Assembly (NCBI GenBank): GCA_951394045.1 | Contig: OX595987.1 | Span: forward strand, 2,170,001 to 2,234,000 | Reading direction: 5' to 3' | Source of the DNA: Nitzschia sp. DOCU1 | Lineage: Eukaryota > Bacillariophyta > Bacillariophyceae > Bacillariales > Bacillariaceae | Length of the DNA stretch: 64,000 nucleotides | Part shown: positions 41,501 through 52,308 of the stretch, in pieces | How the letters are laid out: every line of letters begins with the position of its first letter | Numbering within the stretch: position 1 is the stretch's first letter | Program-made: the position numbers and the translations under genes | The notes under the pieces: model-generated | Told to the model about the DNA's origin: nothing | What the model saw: only the letters and a program-made list of their open reading frames with translations | Databases searched by the model: none

Positions 41501-43958
41501 TTGCCGTATTTGTCGAAGTGGGGCATGAAACTAAATTGGATCCACGGTGACAGAAACTCATTTTCGAGCCACCACGAAGTCGAATGCTGGTCGAGGCAAG
41601 CTTGACTGGTGGCTCCGCAGCGTACTTGAAATCTTCGTCTCCACGCCTCATATAAAGGTCGTAGAGGTCCCTACGGAGGCCAAGCTGATTCGTCACTTCA
41701 TAGATCCGACCTTTCTCCGATTTTGCCATCAACTTTCCGCTGAACGTTGTCACCATCCTGTTGAATTCACGGACTACATCATCGATTTCCGTATGGGGGC
41801 TGCAACGCAACCCAGCCATTTTTTGACTGATCGTGCCGCCAATTTTTCCCTCTTTCGTAGAATCGCCGAAGTTGTTAACGATTTCGTTCGCCACATCGTT
41901 CATAGCATTGAGTGGATTCGTCAGCAAGTGGGACATGAAGAAAATGATCACAGTAGCCACCGCCAAACCCACGGCGCCCACTATGACGGAGAAGGTTATC
42001 AACCGGTTAACTCTATCGTCGACGCCCTCATTGACATCCCGAACAACTTCAAAAAGTTCATCGACTGCCGTCGACATCACTGCAAGCAGTAGAGGACGAT
42101 AAGCAGGATCGTATGCGTCCGGCACCGGGGGTATAGGGTATACCGACACCAGGAACGGCCCATCGGTAGATTTGAACGATTCATATTTTGTCATGACTTC
42201 CTTCGGCACCCATTCAGTTTCGAAGTCGACCAGATTGTATAGTGCATCATATGATCCCTTTGTGACCCCAAGATCGGCTTGGGACACGGGGATGTTCATG
42301 GCAGCCAGGCCGTCCACCGACGAAGCCACGACGGTACCGATTTCATTGTATACAACGATCGATACCTCCGACTTGTCGGTGATAGTGCTGGCGAGCTTAA
42401 GCTCGTCTTCAACTTCCAGGAGGGAGATACCGACGTATGTGCATCCTATAAATTCGTGCGTCAACCGGTCGTATACGGCCTTCCCAGCCGCCAGCACCCA
42501 TGACTGGCCACCTTCCAAGACATCAGGGGCAATCGAGACAATCAATCTTTCAGGATTCAAAGCCTGTCTTGAACACCACTCTGTTTCCAATGCATTGTAC
42601 GCTCTAGCCGAAACAGTCTCCCCGAGAGGGTGACATCGATCAATCATATCTTGTGTTCCAATGGTTTGCGATAAGTTATAAGGATTCGGTTGATTCATCC
42701 ACTCACATCCAGCCGAGACGTATGTCCAACGGGTGTCAACCACCGTCTGTGGATAGACTATCGCCGCGCCAGCTCCTTCATTGGTAAAATAGATGCCAAC
42801 GTCCCTCATCTCTTCCTTCGATTCAAAGAGAGCTTTCAGAACTGGAACGATGTCACTTCCCTTACGATGTATTTGAGAAGTTGTCGGTGAAGGTGCGACC
42901 ATGCCACCGGTAGAGATATCATTGTTGGCCACCGTGCAGTTGGGCCAGTATCTTGGATCATTGCGATCATCCACCGATGGATCGCATGATCCCTGCATCG
43001 TGAAGCCAGCATTCAGCGTACTAACTTGGTCAAGATGGGTCTTCCAGAAATTCCTCCCTTGAAAGTGCTCGTCATAACTTCCCTCTTCCACATTCGGTTC
43101 TAGTTGCCAGTCCAGCGGCAACGGGGTTCCAATGACCGGATAAAACCTTCGTTTGGATTCCATGTCCAAAAACGGCACATCATCATCTGTAGGGTTAGGA
43201 TACCCCATGAATCTGTCCCACACTACCTCACGGAGGAGGTTTACCTCATCATCGGGTAACAGCCGTTCATTTAGGGCCCGAGCAACGTGACGAGCAGTGC
43301 GACCCTGCGATTCTCGCTCCAAAGCCTCAAACGAGGATTTGCTTATATCTTTTATATTTTCGCCAGCCAATGTTGTTGTTAGAATGCAAACGGCGACAAC
43401 CACTAGAATAGTCACTGCGTTGATGGTCCCGAATGAAAGCATAAGCTGAGTTCTGATCGTGAACTGAGGACGAAGACACAGGCAGCGAATGAAATTACGC
43501 GAGCTGCCGGATGAAATTTTGTTTCCGCGGTTCTCCTTCTCCAAATCTTCGCTGATTTGAGATGTGTTGTCGATGATACTGGGCTTGAGTATGACATTAA
43601 CAGGAAGCTTACGCATGTCGAGCGATGCGACTCTGTTGTGGCCTGGTTTCCAAGAAGGTTGTTCCTGGCGCTTTCGGGATGAGGAATCCGAGTCACTGAC
43701 TGGGAGCATGACGCCCATTTCTGCGCCATTCCCATCCCAGACTTTGTTGTTTCCGCCACTGAGCACAGGTGTACCATACGTAGCTATGGGGATCAAATCC
43801 GTAGCACTTTCCACGGTTTCCTTAGTCGAAGAAGCTCGGTCGTAGGCGTCGTTTTCCGTGGGTGTAGGCTCTTCGCTTCCACGTGAGGACCCTTGGGACG
43901 TTCCTTGAGACCCCATGATCGTCGCTTTCCCTTTGCAACCGCCTCGAAGCCACCACAA
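38520..43958 (-). CDS. Receptor-like multi-pass protein: TM, Cache-like, TM-HAMP-like, TM, Cache-like, TM, TPR-like
   Basis: Exons 40612-43958, 39767-40549 and 38520-39693 (introns of 62 and 73 bp) give about 1,767 residues from the first ATG; the ATG at 43916 (MGSQGTSQGS) is equally likely. Counting from 43958: a disordered cytosolic tail; TM1 at about 172-197 (RTQLMLSFGTINAVTILVVV); an ectodomain at 200-650; TM2 near 653-677 and a HAMP-like piece (LLTNPLNAMNDVANEIV); TM3 near 832-858; a second ectodomain with paired cysteines (CKSH...WQC, CDC) and the Cache-type motif CREWYDKGR...SPY; TM4 near 1335; then a TPR-like helical domain with NNNLGNVVFAMYQQMK and YFNRGLFLL. The end is GRFVTMEDF. 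No kinase, cyclase or methyl-accepting domain is present. A sensory receptor role is inferred from the Cache and HAMP features. The paralogue lies at 57491-63088. Confidence 0.82.
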
Positions 43959-45734
43959 CCGAAATGGTGTCGAAAGTAGGATGATTTGTTATTCCGAAGT
44001 TGAATAAAAAGGTCGGAAGCTTCAAATGCTTGGTGTACGTTGCCTGCAACCAACGTTGATGTGATCGTTGCAACCGCGAAGGGCTCCCAATCGATGATGA
44101 GCACTTCGTTCATGTTGCGGTGAAATGCTGTGGTTCCTCCCATCAAGGGCGAAGCGCATAGATTGCATGAGATAAGCATCAAAATCAGAGTCTCTTTTGC
44201 GCGGGAACATCATTTTAATAACTCTTATTAAAAAACTATTACCAATGATGGATTTTTAGAGGCACTTTAGCAGAATAATAAAGAAACGCACGACGAACGG
44301 AGTATATTTCAGAAATACTGCGAACTCGACCAGAAAGCCTGGAACAGGTGAATACGGGTAATTGCCAGAGTGACTTTAGGACGTCATTAACACATGTTGA
44401 AGCGAAATTTGGGGCTTAATTCAGCAGCCGTCCTTGCGAATCTCAATAATTGGGCGTAAGAAGAAGACCTGGAATACGGTAGATTCAACATTATTTAGAG
44501 TTGACACCGTTCCTGAGACAGAGTGGCTTATTTTAAGTTTAGGCCCAACCAACGATTACACAAAACATGGTGCAGAGCGGCATGACGTATGCACGATAAA
44601 CAATGACAACAAGATGATTTCACCGCACCATGTCGCCCTACGTTGGCTTGTTCAGAAAAGATCGGCAGTCGCTTTGCATTACTAATCACATCCGAAACAG
44701 TGGCCTCCTTTTGGAACCAAGAACCACCGGGTCAGTTCCCAGAATTAATTCGTTTTTCTTCGCTGAATGGCGGCCAGAAAAGCTGGTCGAATTTTCCAAA
44801 TCGCTTTGGCAGAGGCGACGAGACGAGACTCTATGATCACAAAAGCGCGAGAACGATGTTTCCACCACCTCCTCTTGCTTTCTCATATTCACGTGACATA
44901 TGCCAGAGGTACTTCATCGCTTCCCTTTGTGCGATAGGATGACCACCACAAGCATCACTCCAATAAACGAAAAATCTTGTTGCATGTCCAGCAGAAGGAT
45001 GTGGCCACTACCGTGGAAGAAGAAATAGGATCCAACATCCCACCAAGTCATCTTCATACTTACACGGAGAGGAGTCTCGATCGGTTGGGTGCCTTATACT
45101 ACAGCGCGCACTTTTCGCTGCTGTAATAGTAGTATCAACAACCCTACCGCCCCATCATCGTCTTGTTGAGAGTGCTGCCGTACTATTGTTGGAAAGTGTT
45201 CATCTCACACGAAGAGCTCACATAATGTACACATATTTCATGACAAAACCAGCCGTCGATTTGTTGAAAACTATGGATCGATAATTTGTAGTGAGGGGTG
45301 TCTTATTTGATTAGTTTGCCAATCAAGACGCCCCCTGGGCTCCGCCGTGACAACGAGTCAGAGGAGGCATTTCTGGACACAGCAACCAATCACCACCAGA
45401 TTCATAATCCACGACCAGTCCCTTAATATCTTCTGGTTTAACATTGTTTAAGAAAGAACGCCTCGTTCGAATACCGACGTGTTGAGGAAAGATCTCATGG
45501 CCTGCTTGTGTGGACGCCCGAGGAACGCGATGTCGGCACGATGAACGGACTACTGCTTTGGCTACCCAAAAAACGTGTATATGATGATTCATCTGGAACA
45601 GATACAGTGTACACGACGTTGTAGACGATTGAGAATTGCTGCAGCATGCAAATGCGAATAGAAAACGAAACTGACAATGGGCAACTGACTTTCTGGACTT
45701 GCTACTCTTGTCGGTGGAAGCTCCCATCTGATCA
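43959..45734. other. Long intergenic stretch upstream of the receptor-like gene
   Basis: About 1.8 kb between the start of the receptor-like gene and the 3' end of the MED11-like gene. An AT-rich block lies near 44210-44290. The open frame at 45323-45737 on the minus strand has one protein-like stretch but no supporting splice sites. Holds presumably the receptor promoter; no gene is supported. Confidence 0.4.
45097..45140. repeat. Imperfect inverted repeat
   Basis: The arms ATACTAC and GTAGTAT flank the sequence, with a second inner pair CAGCG and CGCTG, separated by a short CG-rich loop. The stem is interrupted by mismatches, so it may be only a chance palindrome or a decayed hairpin. It lies in the long intergenic stretch upstream of the receptor-like gene. 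Confidence 0.3.
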
Positions 45735-46442
45735 TTATTCTCGCGGCCGCTTTCTCCCTTCCCCTTCCGAAGCACCCCCGCGACGTTGAGCCTCTTGTTG
45801 GTTCCTCTCTAGCTGGGTAATTACGTTCAACACTTGCGTTCGTTCTTTAGCAAGTCTCATTTCGACTCTAGCGGCATACATACTTTGCTTGGTTTCTGTC
45901 GAATGGTTTTGATACGGTTGAATTAGATCTTCGGTATCCGTACTTAGTAATGGATGCAGCTCTCGGAGAGTTTCTCGGTAAGTTCGAGAGAGTTCCGATA
46001 TATTGGTAGCACCTGTTAAATCTTCTAGTGCCATCGTGGTGTGGTGTGCGATCTCCAAAAGTCTACAGGTCAGATCTTCTGCGCGATCCAAATTCTCCAA
46101 GATCTTTTTACGATTTGAGAGCTTTTCCTTGATCCCCTTGAGGCGCTTCTCCTTGGCTTCTGCCTCGTCGTCCTTTTTGGGTTCTTGCACCGTAGGTGTT
46201 GCCGCTGCTGCCATGGTGGCGAATTTGTTTCCACGGCCTCCCGATGGAGCCGCTGGCGCAGCAGCAGCCGTAGTACTTCTAGATGCCATGGCCGCAAATT
46301 TATCCCGGCGGGGTGGCTGTGTTACCGTTGGAGGAGTCGTTGCCGAAGGTGCTTGTTCTTTTTGTTCAGCCTCTGCACCAGAGGCGGATCCAGGGTCGCT
46401 TGCGGCACGGGAGGCCATGACAGCAAATTTGTCTCGTGGCAT
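45735..46442 (-). CDS. Mediator subunit 11-like protein with repeated KFAxMA motifs
   Basis: Single exon, 235 residues. Residues 1-90 are disordered and carry three repeats, RDKFAVMASR at the start, RDKFAAMASR near residue 46 and NKFATMAA near 72. Residues 90-215 form a charged helical domain: KEKLSNRKKILENLDRAED, HHTTMALEDLTGATNISEL, then QNHSTETKQSMYAARVEMRL. The size, helical nature and the last segment resemble MED11 of the Mediator head module, which pairs with MED22, but similarity judged by eye is modest. The C terminus is basic (GEGRKRPRE), a nuclear-type tail. Alternatives are another small coiled-coil nuclear protein. The first ATG is used because the repeat starts right after it. 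Confidence 0.5.
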   Translation of the reverse strand: MPRDKFAVMASRAASDPGSASGAEAEQKEQAPSATTPPTVTQPPRRDKFAAMASRSTTAAAAPAAPSGGRGNKFATMAAAATPTVQEPKKDDEAEAKEKRLKGIKEKLSNRKKILENLDRAEDLTCRLLEIAHHTTMALEDLTGATNISELSRTYRETLRELHPLLSTDTEDLIQPYQNHSTETKQSMYAARVEMRLAKERTQVLNVITQLERNQQEAQRRGGASEGEGRKRPRE

Positions 46443-47165
46443 GATAGGATGGTTATCGGGGATACCCTGCTGTCAACGTACAACCTGTTAATGCAAAGAG
46501 GTTTCCGTCGATGTCATCCTCATCATCGTGTGTGGTGGTCGGCGGTGCGCTGTGCGAAAGATCCAAAAGATGCGACAAGAAGTGGGGAATGCCCCACTAC
46601 TCCATCCCCCAAATTCAAACGTTAGTTGCCGGACATCACTCAAGTCGGATGCGATCTCTAAGTTTTGATTGGCCAAATTTTCTTTGCGGCGTATAACAAA
46701 CGACACGAAGACGACGTCGGAAAGAACGAATAGCACCTGCCGCTTGTGTTCCCACTGAAGGAATTTAACAAAGAAGATATTCTAGAACATTCAAAATTAT
46801 AGAGCAGATCATATTCCTGCTAATGATTTTTCAATTCACCACCAAATGATATGTTTTAGAGAAGTTATTATGGTGTAAATTTGCATAGTGGATAGCAGAA
46901 AGATCGCGAGACTTCGTTTGGCGGAAAGGAGCGTCGTCGCAATCCTCGCAGTTGAGAAAATTCGCTCAGGCCCTCAACTCATGGGGGCTGTGTGGCACTG
47001 CAGTTATTTTATTATTATTAACAGCTCTGTCTTACCTCGAGACAACATTGAAAGCACTTTTCCTTTCTCTCAGCTAGAGGCAAGAGATCCAGAGACACTG
47101 TTCGAAAGACTCGCTCATTTTTTCTCGCGTGGAGTTCTATTTCCGTCATCTCGATAGACATCATA
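46443..47165. promoter_or_regulatory. Divergent intergenic region upstream of the RelA/SpoT homologue
   Basis: 723 bp, with an AT-rich block near 46770-46880. Presumed promoters for both flanking genes. No gene or clear motif seen. Confidence 0.4.
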
Positions 47166-50100
47166 ATGGCATTTCAAGACTCAATGAGAATATCGACCCG
47201 ACATAAGACATGTGCTCGGCAGTGTGGTCTTGTTGGGGCCGGAGCGACGACTGCTGTCTTTTCGCCCAGGAAGACAAGCAACCGTCGGCTTCAGAAGGCG
47301 TGTGTTATCGTAAGCAGCATGGTGGGGATTTATGGCTTGTCCACTGCGAAGGCCTTTTCCATGACTACTCAGAGGCCGTTTAAAGGATGTACAAGCACGC
47401 CTCGGCGGCAGAATAGCCGCGTATTCGTTACTCCCCCATTTGATGAAGACGGTCAACAGTTTCCTTCCATGATGGATGAAATCGCTATCAATACGACATA
47501 TATGCACGATCCCTTGTCCTTGAGCCCCATTTCAGGAACACCGACACCCACTTACAATGGCATCGCAGAGAAGGTTGCCGAAGTCTCGAACGGTGATGAA
47601 GTTTCAGCAGAAGAGCGGCCTGTGTCACCGACGGCTCCCGAAGTCAGTAATTGGACGACAATTATGGGTGGCTTTTTCCTGAAAAAGGAGCAACAGGAAA
47701 CGGTAGACGACATTTACCAAGATCTGGCAGACATGTCTCCCTATGACTGCGAACAAGTTGACCAGTACTGGGATAGCCTTTTGCCAGCCGTGTCGTACCT
47801 GGGAACCGAGAGGGTGGCAAAGATCTACGATGCTTTGCGTGTCGCATATCGGGCGCATCGGGGTCAAATGCGAAAAAGTGGGGAGCCGTTCATCATACAT
47901 CCGGTTGAAGTGGCCTCGCTGCTGGCGGGTTTGAAGATGGATGCAGAAACAGTCATGGCGGGGCTACTACACGATACAGTGGAAGATACCGAGTTGTCTT
48001 TTGAGCTAGTCGAGGAGATGTTTGGCCCAGTGGTTCGATCCATCGTGGAAGGCGAGACCAAAGTTTCCAAACTGCCAAAGTTGGCTTTTTCAGAGTACGC
48101 CGACGAGCAAGCAGAGAATCTTAGACAAATGTTCGTCGCCATGACAGATGATTACCGAATCATCATTGTCAAACTTGCCGACCGGCTGCACAATATGCGT
48201 ACTCTTCGGCATATGAAACCCGAGAAACAAATCAAGATTAGTCGGGAAACACTGGATATTTTTGCCCCATTGGCTCACCGAATGGGAATCTGGCAGTTCA
48301 AGAGCGAGCTTGAAGATACAGCTTTTATGTATTTGTATCCTCAGGAATACAAACGATTGAATCGACGCCTTCGACAGCATCAGAAGAAGTTCCAGGATAC
48401 TCTAGACAGATCGCAGAAGATGCTTCGAGATAGGCTGAATTCTGACCGGACTTTGCGCGAGCAGGCTGTGGAAGTTAATGTCTCCGGGAGAATGAAGGAG
48501 ATCTATTCGCTGTGGCATAAGATGGAGACGAAGGGTGACCGCAACATCGACCACATTGTAGATGTTGTTGCTCTGCGTGTTGTGATTACGCCAAAGCAGA
48601 ACCCGGACGATGAAGAGAACGCATCGGATCGCGGTGTTTGGTTGTGTTACCACGTGCTGGGATTGGTGCAACACCTCGAGGGGTTCCAGCCGGTTCCAAC
48701 ACGAGTGAAAGACTATATTTCCTTTCCCAAACCAAATGGATATCAAAGTCTGCACACGGCACTGATTCTCAATGGGCAAAAGATCGAAGTACAGATTCGA
48801 ACAAGCATGATGCACCAAGTTGCCGAATATGGTATGGCCTCCCACTGGGCGTACAAGGATCTCACTCAGAGACAAAACGGGGGCGCTGATTTGTACAACA
48901 CGCCTTGGCTGTCGAGCATCAAGGAATGGCAAAACGAAAAACTCAACGCCAGAGATTTTGTTGACAGTGTTCGCAGTGAGCTATTGGGGAAACGGGTCTT
49001 TGTCTTTCTTCGCAATGGCAAGATCTTGAATCTTGCGAGAGGCGCAACCGCCGTAGATGCAGCGTTCCAGATTCACACAGAAGTTGGATTGACTATGCAC
49101 GGCGTGGAAATCAACGGCAAGCCCGTACCCATCTCCTACGAGTTGCAAAACGGTGACGTCGTGTCCATTTTGACGGGGGGCGGAAAGCCCTCCACCGAAT
49201 GGATGCGTTATGCGAAGAGCAGATCTACACGGTCAAAGTTAAGGTCGTATTTCCGAAACAGGCAAAAGGAAGGGTAAGTAAATCGGGGAGCAATTACGCT
49301 TCATTGATATTCACAAATCTGACAGTCGACGTTCTAGTCTTCGGGAAGCCGGCCAAATTTTGCTCATGGACTATCTGTGGATGCACGCCCCCTTGATCCG
49401 GAAGGAATCATTCATTGAAGGCGATTTTGCCATCCCTGCGACAGTAGAGGAAGTTGCGGAAATGCTTCCTGGAAACACGCAGTACGATGACATCGACGAA
49501 TTGCTGATCGCAATTGGAAAGCAAACGGACCGGGCGATGCTGCATTCATTTGTTTCTAAGCTTCTGAAAGTTCCCCAGCGAGTCTTAATCGAAGCAGAAA
49601 AAGATAAGAAATCCTTCCTCCCGAAGAGCGTGCTCGACGCAGTTTATCAAAACCGCAAACGAGCCAAGGATGCTGCTGCTGCGATTGCTTCTGCACTTAA
49701 CAGCCCGGTAACAAGCGACGACAGCGACAAGAAGAAGTGGCCCAAACCGTTAACGTCGAAGGAAGTCATTGAAAAAATCGCGAGGGGTGGCATTAATGGT
49801 ACTGCAGAGTATGCAGATCCAGAGCACATTTGTAATGTTTGTTTGCCCATTTACGGGGACGAGATTGTGGGAACCAGACCCGAGGAGGACGAGGACGCCA
49901 CGCCTAAGGTTCATCGTGTTGGGTGTCCACACGCTCAACGTGCCATCAATCGGGCGTTGGCCGAGGGCAAACGATCAGATCCGGGAAAGTCTTCTGGTTT
50001 GAAAGGTAGAATCGACAGCGTTACATTACGCCGCAGCACGCGAAATCCGGCCTTGCTCAAACAGATCCCGGCAGAAGTTGAAGTTCCGGTGAAACTGCAG

Positions 50101-50482
50101 TGGGCCGAGTTCCCCGGACCCGGCGAAATGGATCTCGCCTTTCCTTGCGAAGTTGTGGTTCATGCGGAGGATCGAAAACTTTTGCTGGCAGATTGCTCTG
50201 AAGTTGTTTCTGAGCTTTCCGAGATCCTCAAGACCGGCAGTCAGACAACCAACGAACACGCCACTCTGGTTTTCCTCATCCGAGTTCGTGGTATCGAAGA
50301 ATTACAAACATTGATGGACAGCCTCCAGCAAATACGCTCTGTTATGTCTGTGGAACGCAGGGTGAGTTTGCATCCGGACGCTTTGTATTGGCAAGATAAT
50401 TTTCGTGGATTGAAACTCACAAGTGTTTTGTTTTGTTTCGTTTTAGTTTGGGGCGCAACTGATGGGGGTTTCTCTCCCATAA
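47166..50482 (+). CDS. Plastid-targeted RelA/SpoT homologue, (p)ppGpp synthetase/hydrolase
   Basis: Exons 47166-49273, 49338-50361 and 50447-50482 encode 1,055 residues; the last exon adds only FGAQLMGVSLP. It makes and degrades the alarmone (p)ppGpp. N terminus: a hydrophobic stretch (ACVIVSSMVGIYGLSTAKAF) with A-K-A-F at residue 64, the diatom plastid signal junction. The hydrolase domain has FIIHPVEVA and the HD motif LLHDTVEDT near residue 269, so hydrolysis is expected. The synthetase domain has RVKDYISFPKPNGYQSLHT near residue 513, the R-x-K-D version seen in bifunctional enzymes, not the E-x-D-D version of synthetase-only RelA. A TGS domain follows (VFVFLRNGKILNLARGATAV) and a C-terminal region with an ACT-like end. 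Stringent control of plastid transcription and translation is inferred. Identity is firm. Confidence 0.93.
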
Positions 50483-50695
50483 CGCGAAAATTTGTCTCGA
50501 GGAACACCCATACACCGCCCAGCGGCCGCCCTTCACCCAGCCATTTCTTCGTTCCGACAATCATGATTGAAGCAGCCCCTATCACTAGACACAGCAATTT
50601 TTGTTCACACACTTGCAACAACATCAACATCTTTCTACACCGCCATATCCGCATGTAAATATACGCCTACTAATACTAATATATTATAACCAGCT

Positions 50696-51808
50696 TCAAC
50701 CTAATGCCGTTGTTGTTTTCTGGTTGCGAATTCTGTCCCGAAATTCGGATATTCGATTCTCAACAAGATCTTTTGGCCAGAGGGAGTTCAGTTCTGCGTC
50801 CTGCATATGTTGCAACTCGCCGAGCTTTTGTATAATGACCGACGATAGTTCCCACCATTTGTGGCCATCCCGCCCAACCTGGAGAGTGATTGCGGATAAA
50901 GAAAAGTCGTCGTTTGTATTTTTAGAGGCAATAAAGGGAGGGATGACCACTGAGGTTATGGTAAAATTGGGCGAGGTGTAGTGGGTTGTAGAATTCGCAG
51001 TGAGCGCAGCCCACCAATTGCTCCTTAAAGCATGATCTCTCAATCGTATCACACCACGATGATCCATTGTGACTTGCACTGACGATTGGTCGCTTTGAAC
51101 CTGGAGATAGGTAGATGGCATTCTTGCCATCAGTAGAGGTTGGGAATTCCATTGTTCAGTTGAGCCCCGATTTACTTCCGCCGGTGTGGGAGTCGCTGCC
51201 ATTTGCAAAAGTAGACCTTCCTCCATGGCTAGTTCTTCTTTATCAAAGGATATCAGAGTAGAACCCTCATTAGCGTCCCCATTTATCAGCTCCAAGGAGT
51301 GTTGCTTCTCGAGCTCAATCCAAGCTTGTAGCGCAGGAAAGTACGATGGCAATTCGGGAGAATCGCCATGACCTTCGGGCACAAAGGCAAAAGATACCGA
51401 TAAAATACCGAGTAGAAGCTTCGACTGCCTATAAGACTGCTCCAGATGTTGGATTATTGGTCCCAGCTTGGACTGTGAACGTGAAATTCTGTGGAGAAGA
51501 TGCAGCGAGAGGCCTAGAATCGCCCGAATACAATCGGCTTGTATCGTCAACGGCTCGAGTCCGAAATGCCCACTCTCACTTTCTTCCCAGGAAGTTTCGT
51601 GGAAACGAGCGACTTGGATGTTGCCTACGCCATTTGTTTCTCGCCCTACTTCTTCCATCAATTCGTCGAGCAATCGGCATAGTTCCTCCAGGGGAATGGA
51701 AGCTTGATTTTTCGGTGGGCAATATTGTGCCGACGAGTCTCCATCATCCGTTCCCTCCAGGACTTGGCTAGCGATTTCCACCACCTTTTTGACAGCAACA
51801 TTAGTCAT
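50696..51808 (-). CDS. Hypothetical protein
   Basis: Single exon, 370 residues, family not recognised. There is no signal peptide or transmembrane helix. Residues 85-140 are hydrophobic helices (CIRAILGLSLHLLHRI, then LLLGILSVSFAFVPEG). Residues 220-330 look beta-rich and polar, including STYLQVQSDQSSVQVTMDHRG, and could form a small beta sandwich. The last 60 residues are a charged helix (KLGELQHMQDAELNSLWPKDLV) that ends in KTTTALG. Composition is ordinary and coding-like, and the long uninterrupted frame supports it being real. It converges with the RelA/SpoT homologue, 213 bp away. Confidence 0.6.
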   Translation of the reverse strand: MTNVAVKKVVEIASQVLEGTDDGDSSAQYCPPKNQASIPLEELCRLLDELMEEVGRETNGVGNIQVARFHETSWEESESGHFGLEPLTIQADCIRAILGLSLHLLHRISRSQSKLGPIIQHLEQSYRQSKLLLGILSVSFAFVPEGHGDSPELPSYFPALQAWIELEKQHSLELINGDANEGSTLISFDKEELAMEEGLLLQMAATPTPAEVNRGSTEQWNSQPLLMARMPSTYLQVQSDQSSVQVTMDHRGVIRLRDHALRSNWWAALTANSTTHYTSPNFTITSVVIPPFIASKNTNDDFSLSAITLQVGRDGHKWWELSSVIIQKLGELQHMQDAELNSLWPKDLVENRISEFRDRIRNQKTTTALG

Positions 51809-52308
51809 TGGAACAACTGTGACATGTACCTTGGAGTGTGCTTTGGCGGAAAGTGGGATGCTATTGCAATTCTAGCTAAATAGTAGTAACGACAGCTACT
51901 ATCTACTATCTACCATGACCTGGTGTCGGCATCATTTTGGGAATGGTTTCGTTTTTGGCGAATATCGGGGCACCACATTCGGGGCTGCAAAGTGGGGTTT
52001 TGGCGCGCACTCCCACAAAACAACATCATAATTTGACTCAAAGGACCTTTTCGGAACTTCCCGACTGACGTGACTGACATGACTGACTGACTGACATGAC
52101 TAAACAAGGAACTTCCTTAGCTTCTACTGCATTCGATTCGAAAAAGTCGACTGGCGTTTTTCGTTTGGCTTCGACGACGGACGGCATGATGCCCCGTTGA
52201 CCATGGCGGCGGCACCGGCTAGAACTCCCATTCATTGGCACCAATCTGAGGTAGATATCACAACAGGAATTCTTCCTTTGAAACTTTCTTCATTTCTTTG
52301 GAAGCATC
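51809..52308. promoter_or_regulatory. Divergent promoter region with ACTGAC micro-repeat
   Basis: 500 bp between the hypothetical gene and RPT6. The short direct repeat listed separately lies about 210 to 250 bp upstream of the RPT6 start and includes one CRE-like TGACGTGA. Promoters for both genes are expected here. Confidence 0.4.
52062..52101. repeat. ACTGAC/TGACATGAC micro-repeat
   Basis: Several tandem or near-tandem copies of CTGAC and TGACATGAC within about 40 bp, containing one TGACGTGA that resembles a CRE-like bZIP site. It may be a simple-sequence tract; functional relevance for RPT6 is not shown. Confidence 0.55.

Noticed and set aside
41547..42092. 181-codon plus-strand frame inside the first receptor gene
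   Set aside because: Shadow frame of the minus-strand receptor exon, with no domain and no start context.
45323..45775. 150-codon minus-strand frame after the MED11-like gene
   Set aside because: Cys/Ser/His-rich composition, overlaps the end of the MED11-like frame and has no domain; only its last 40 codons look protein-like, so it is kept as a weak finding and not as a gene.
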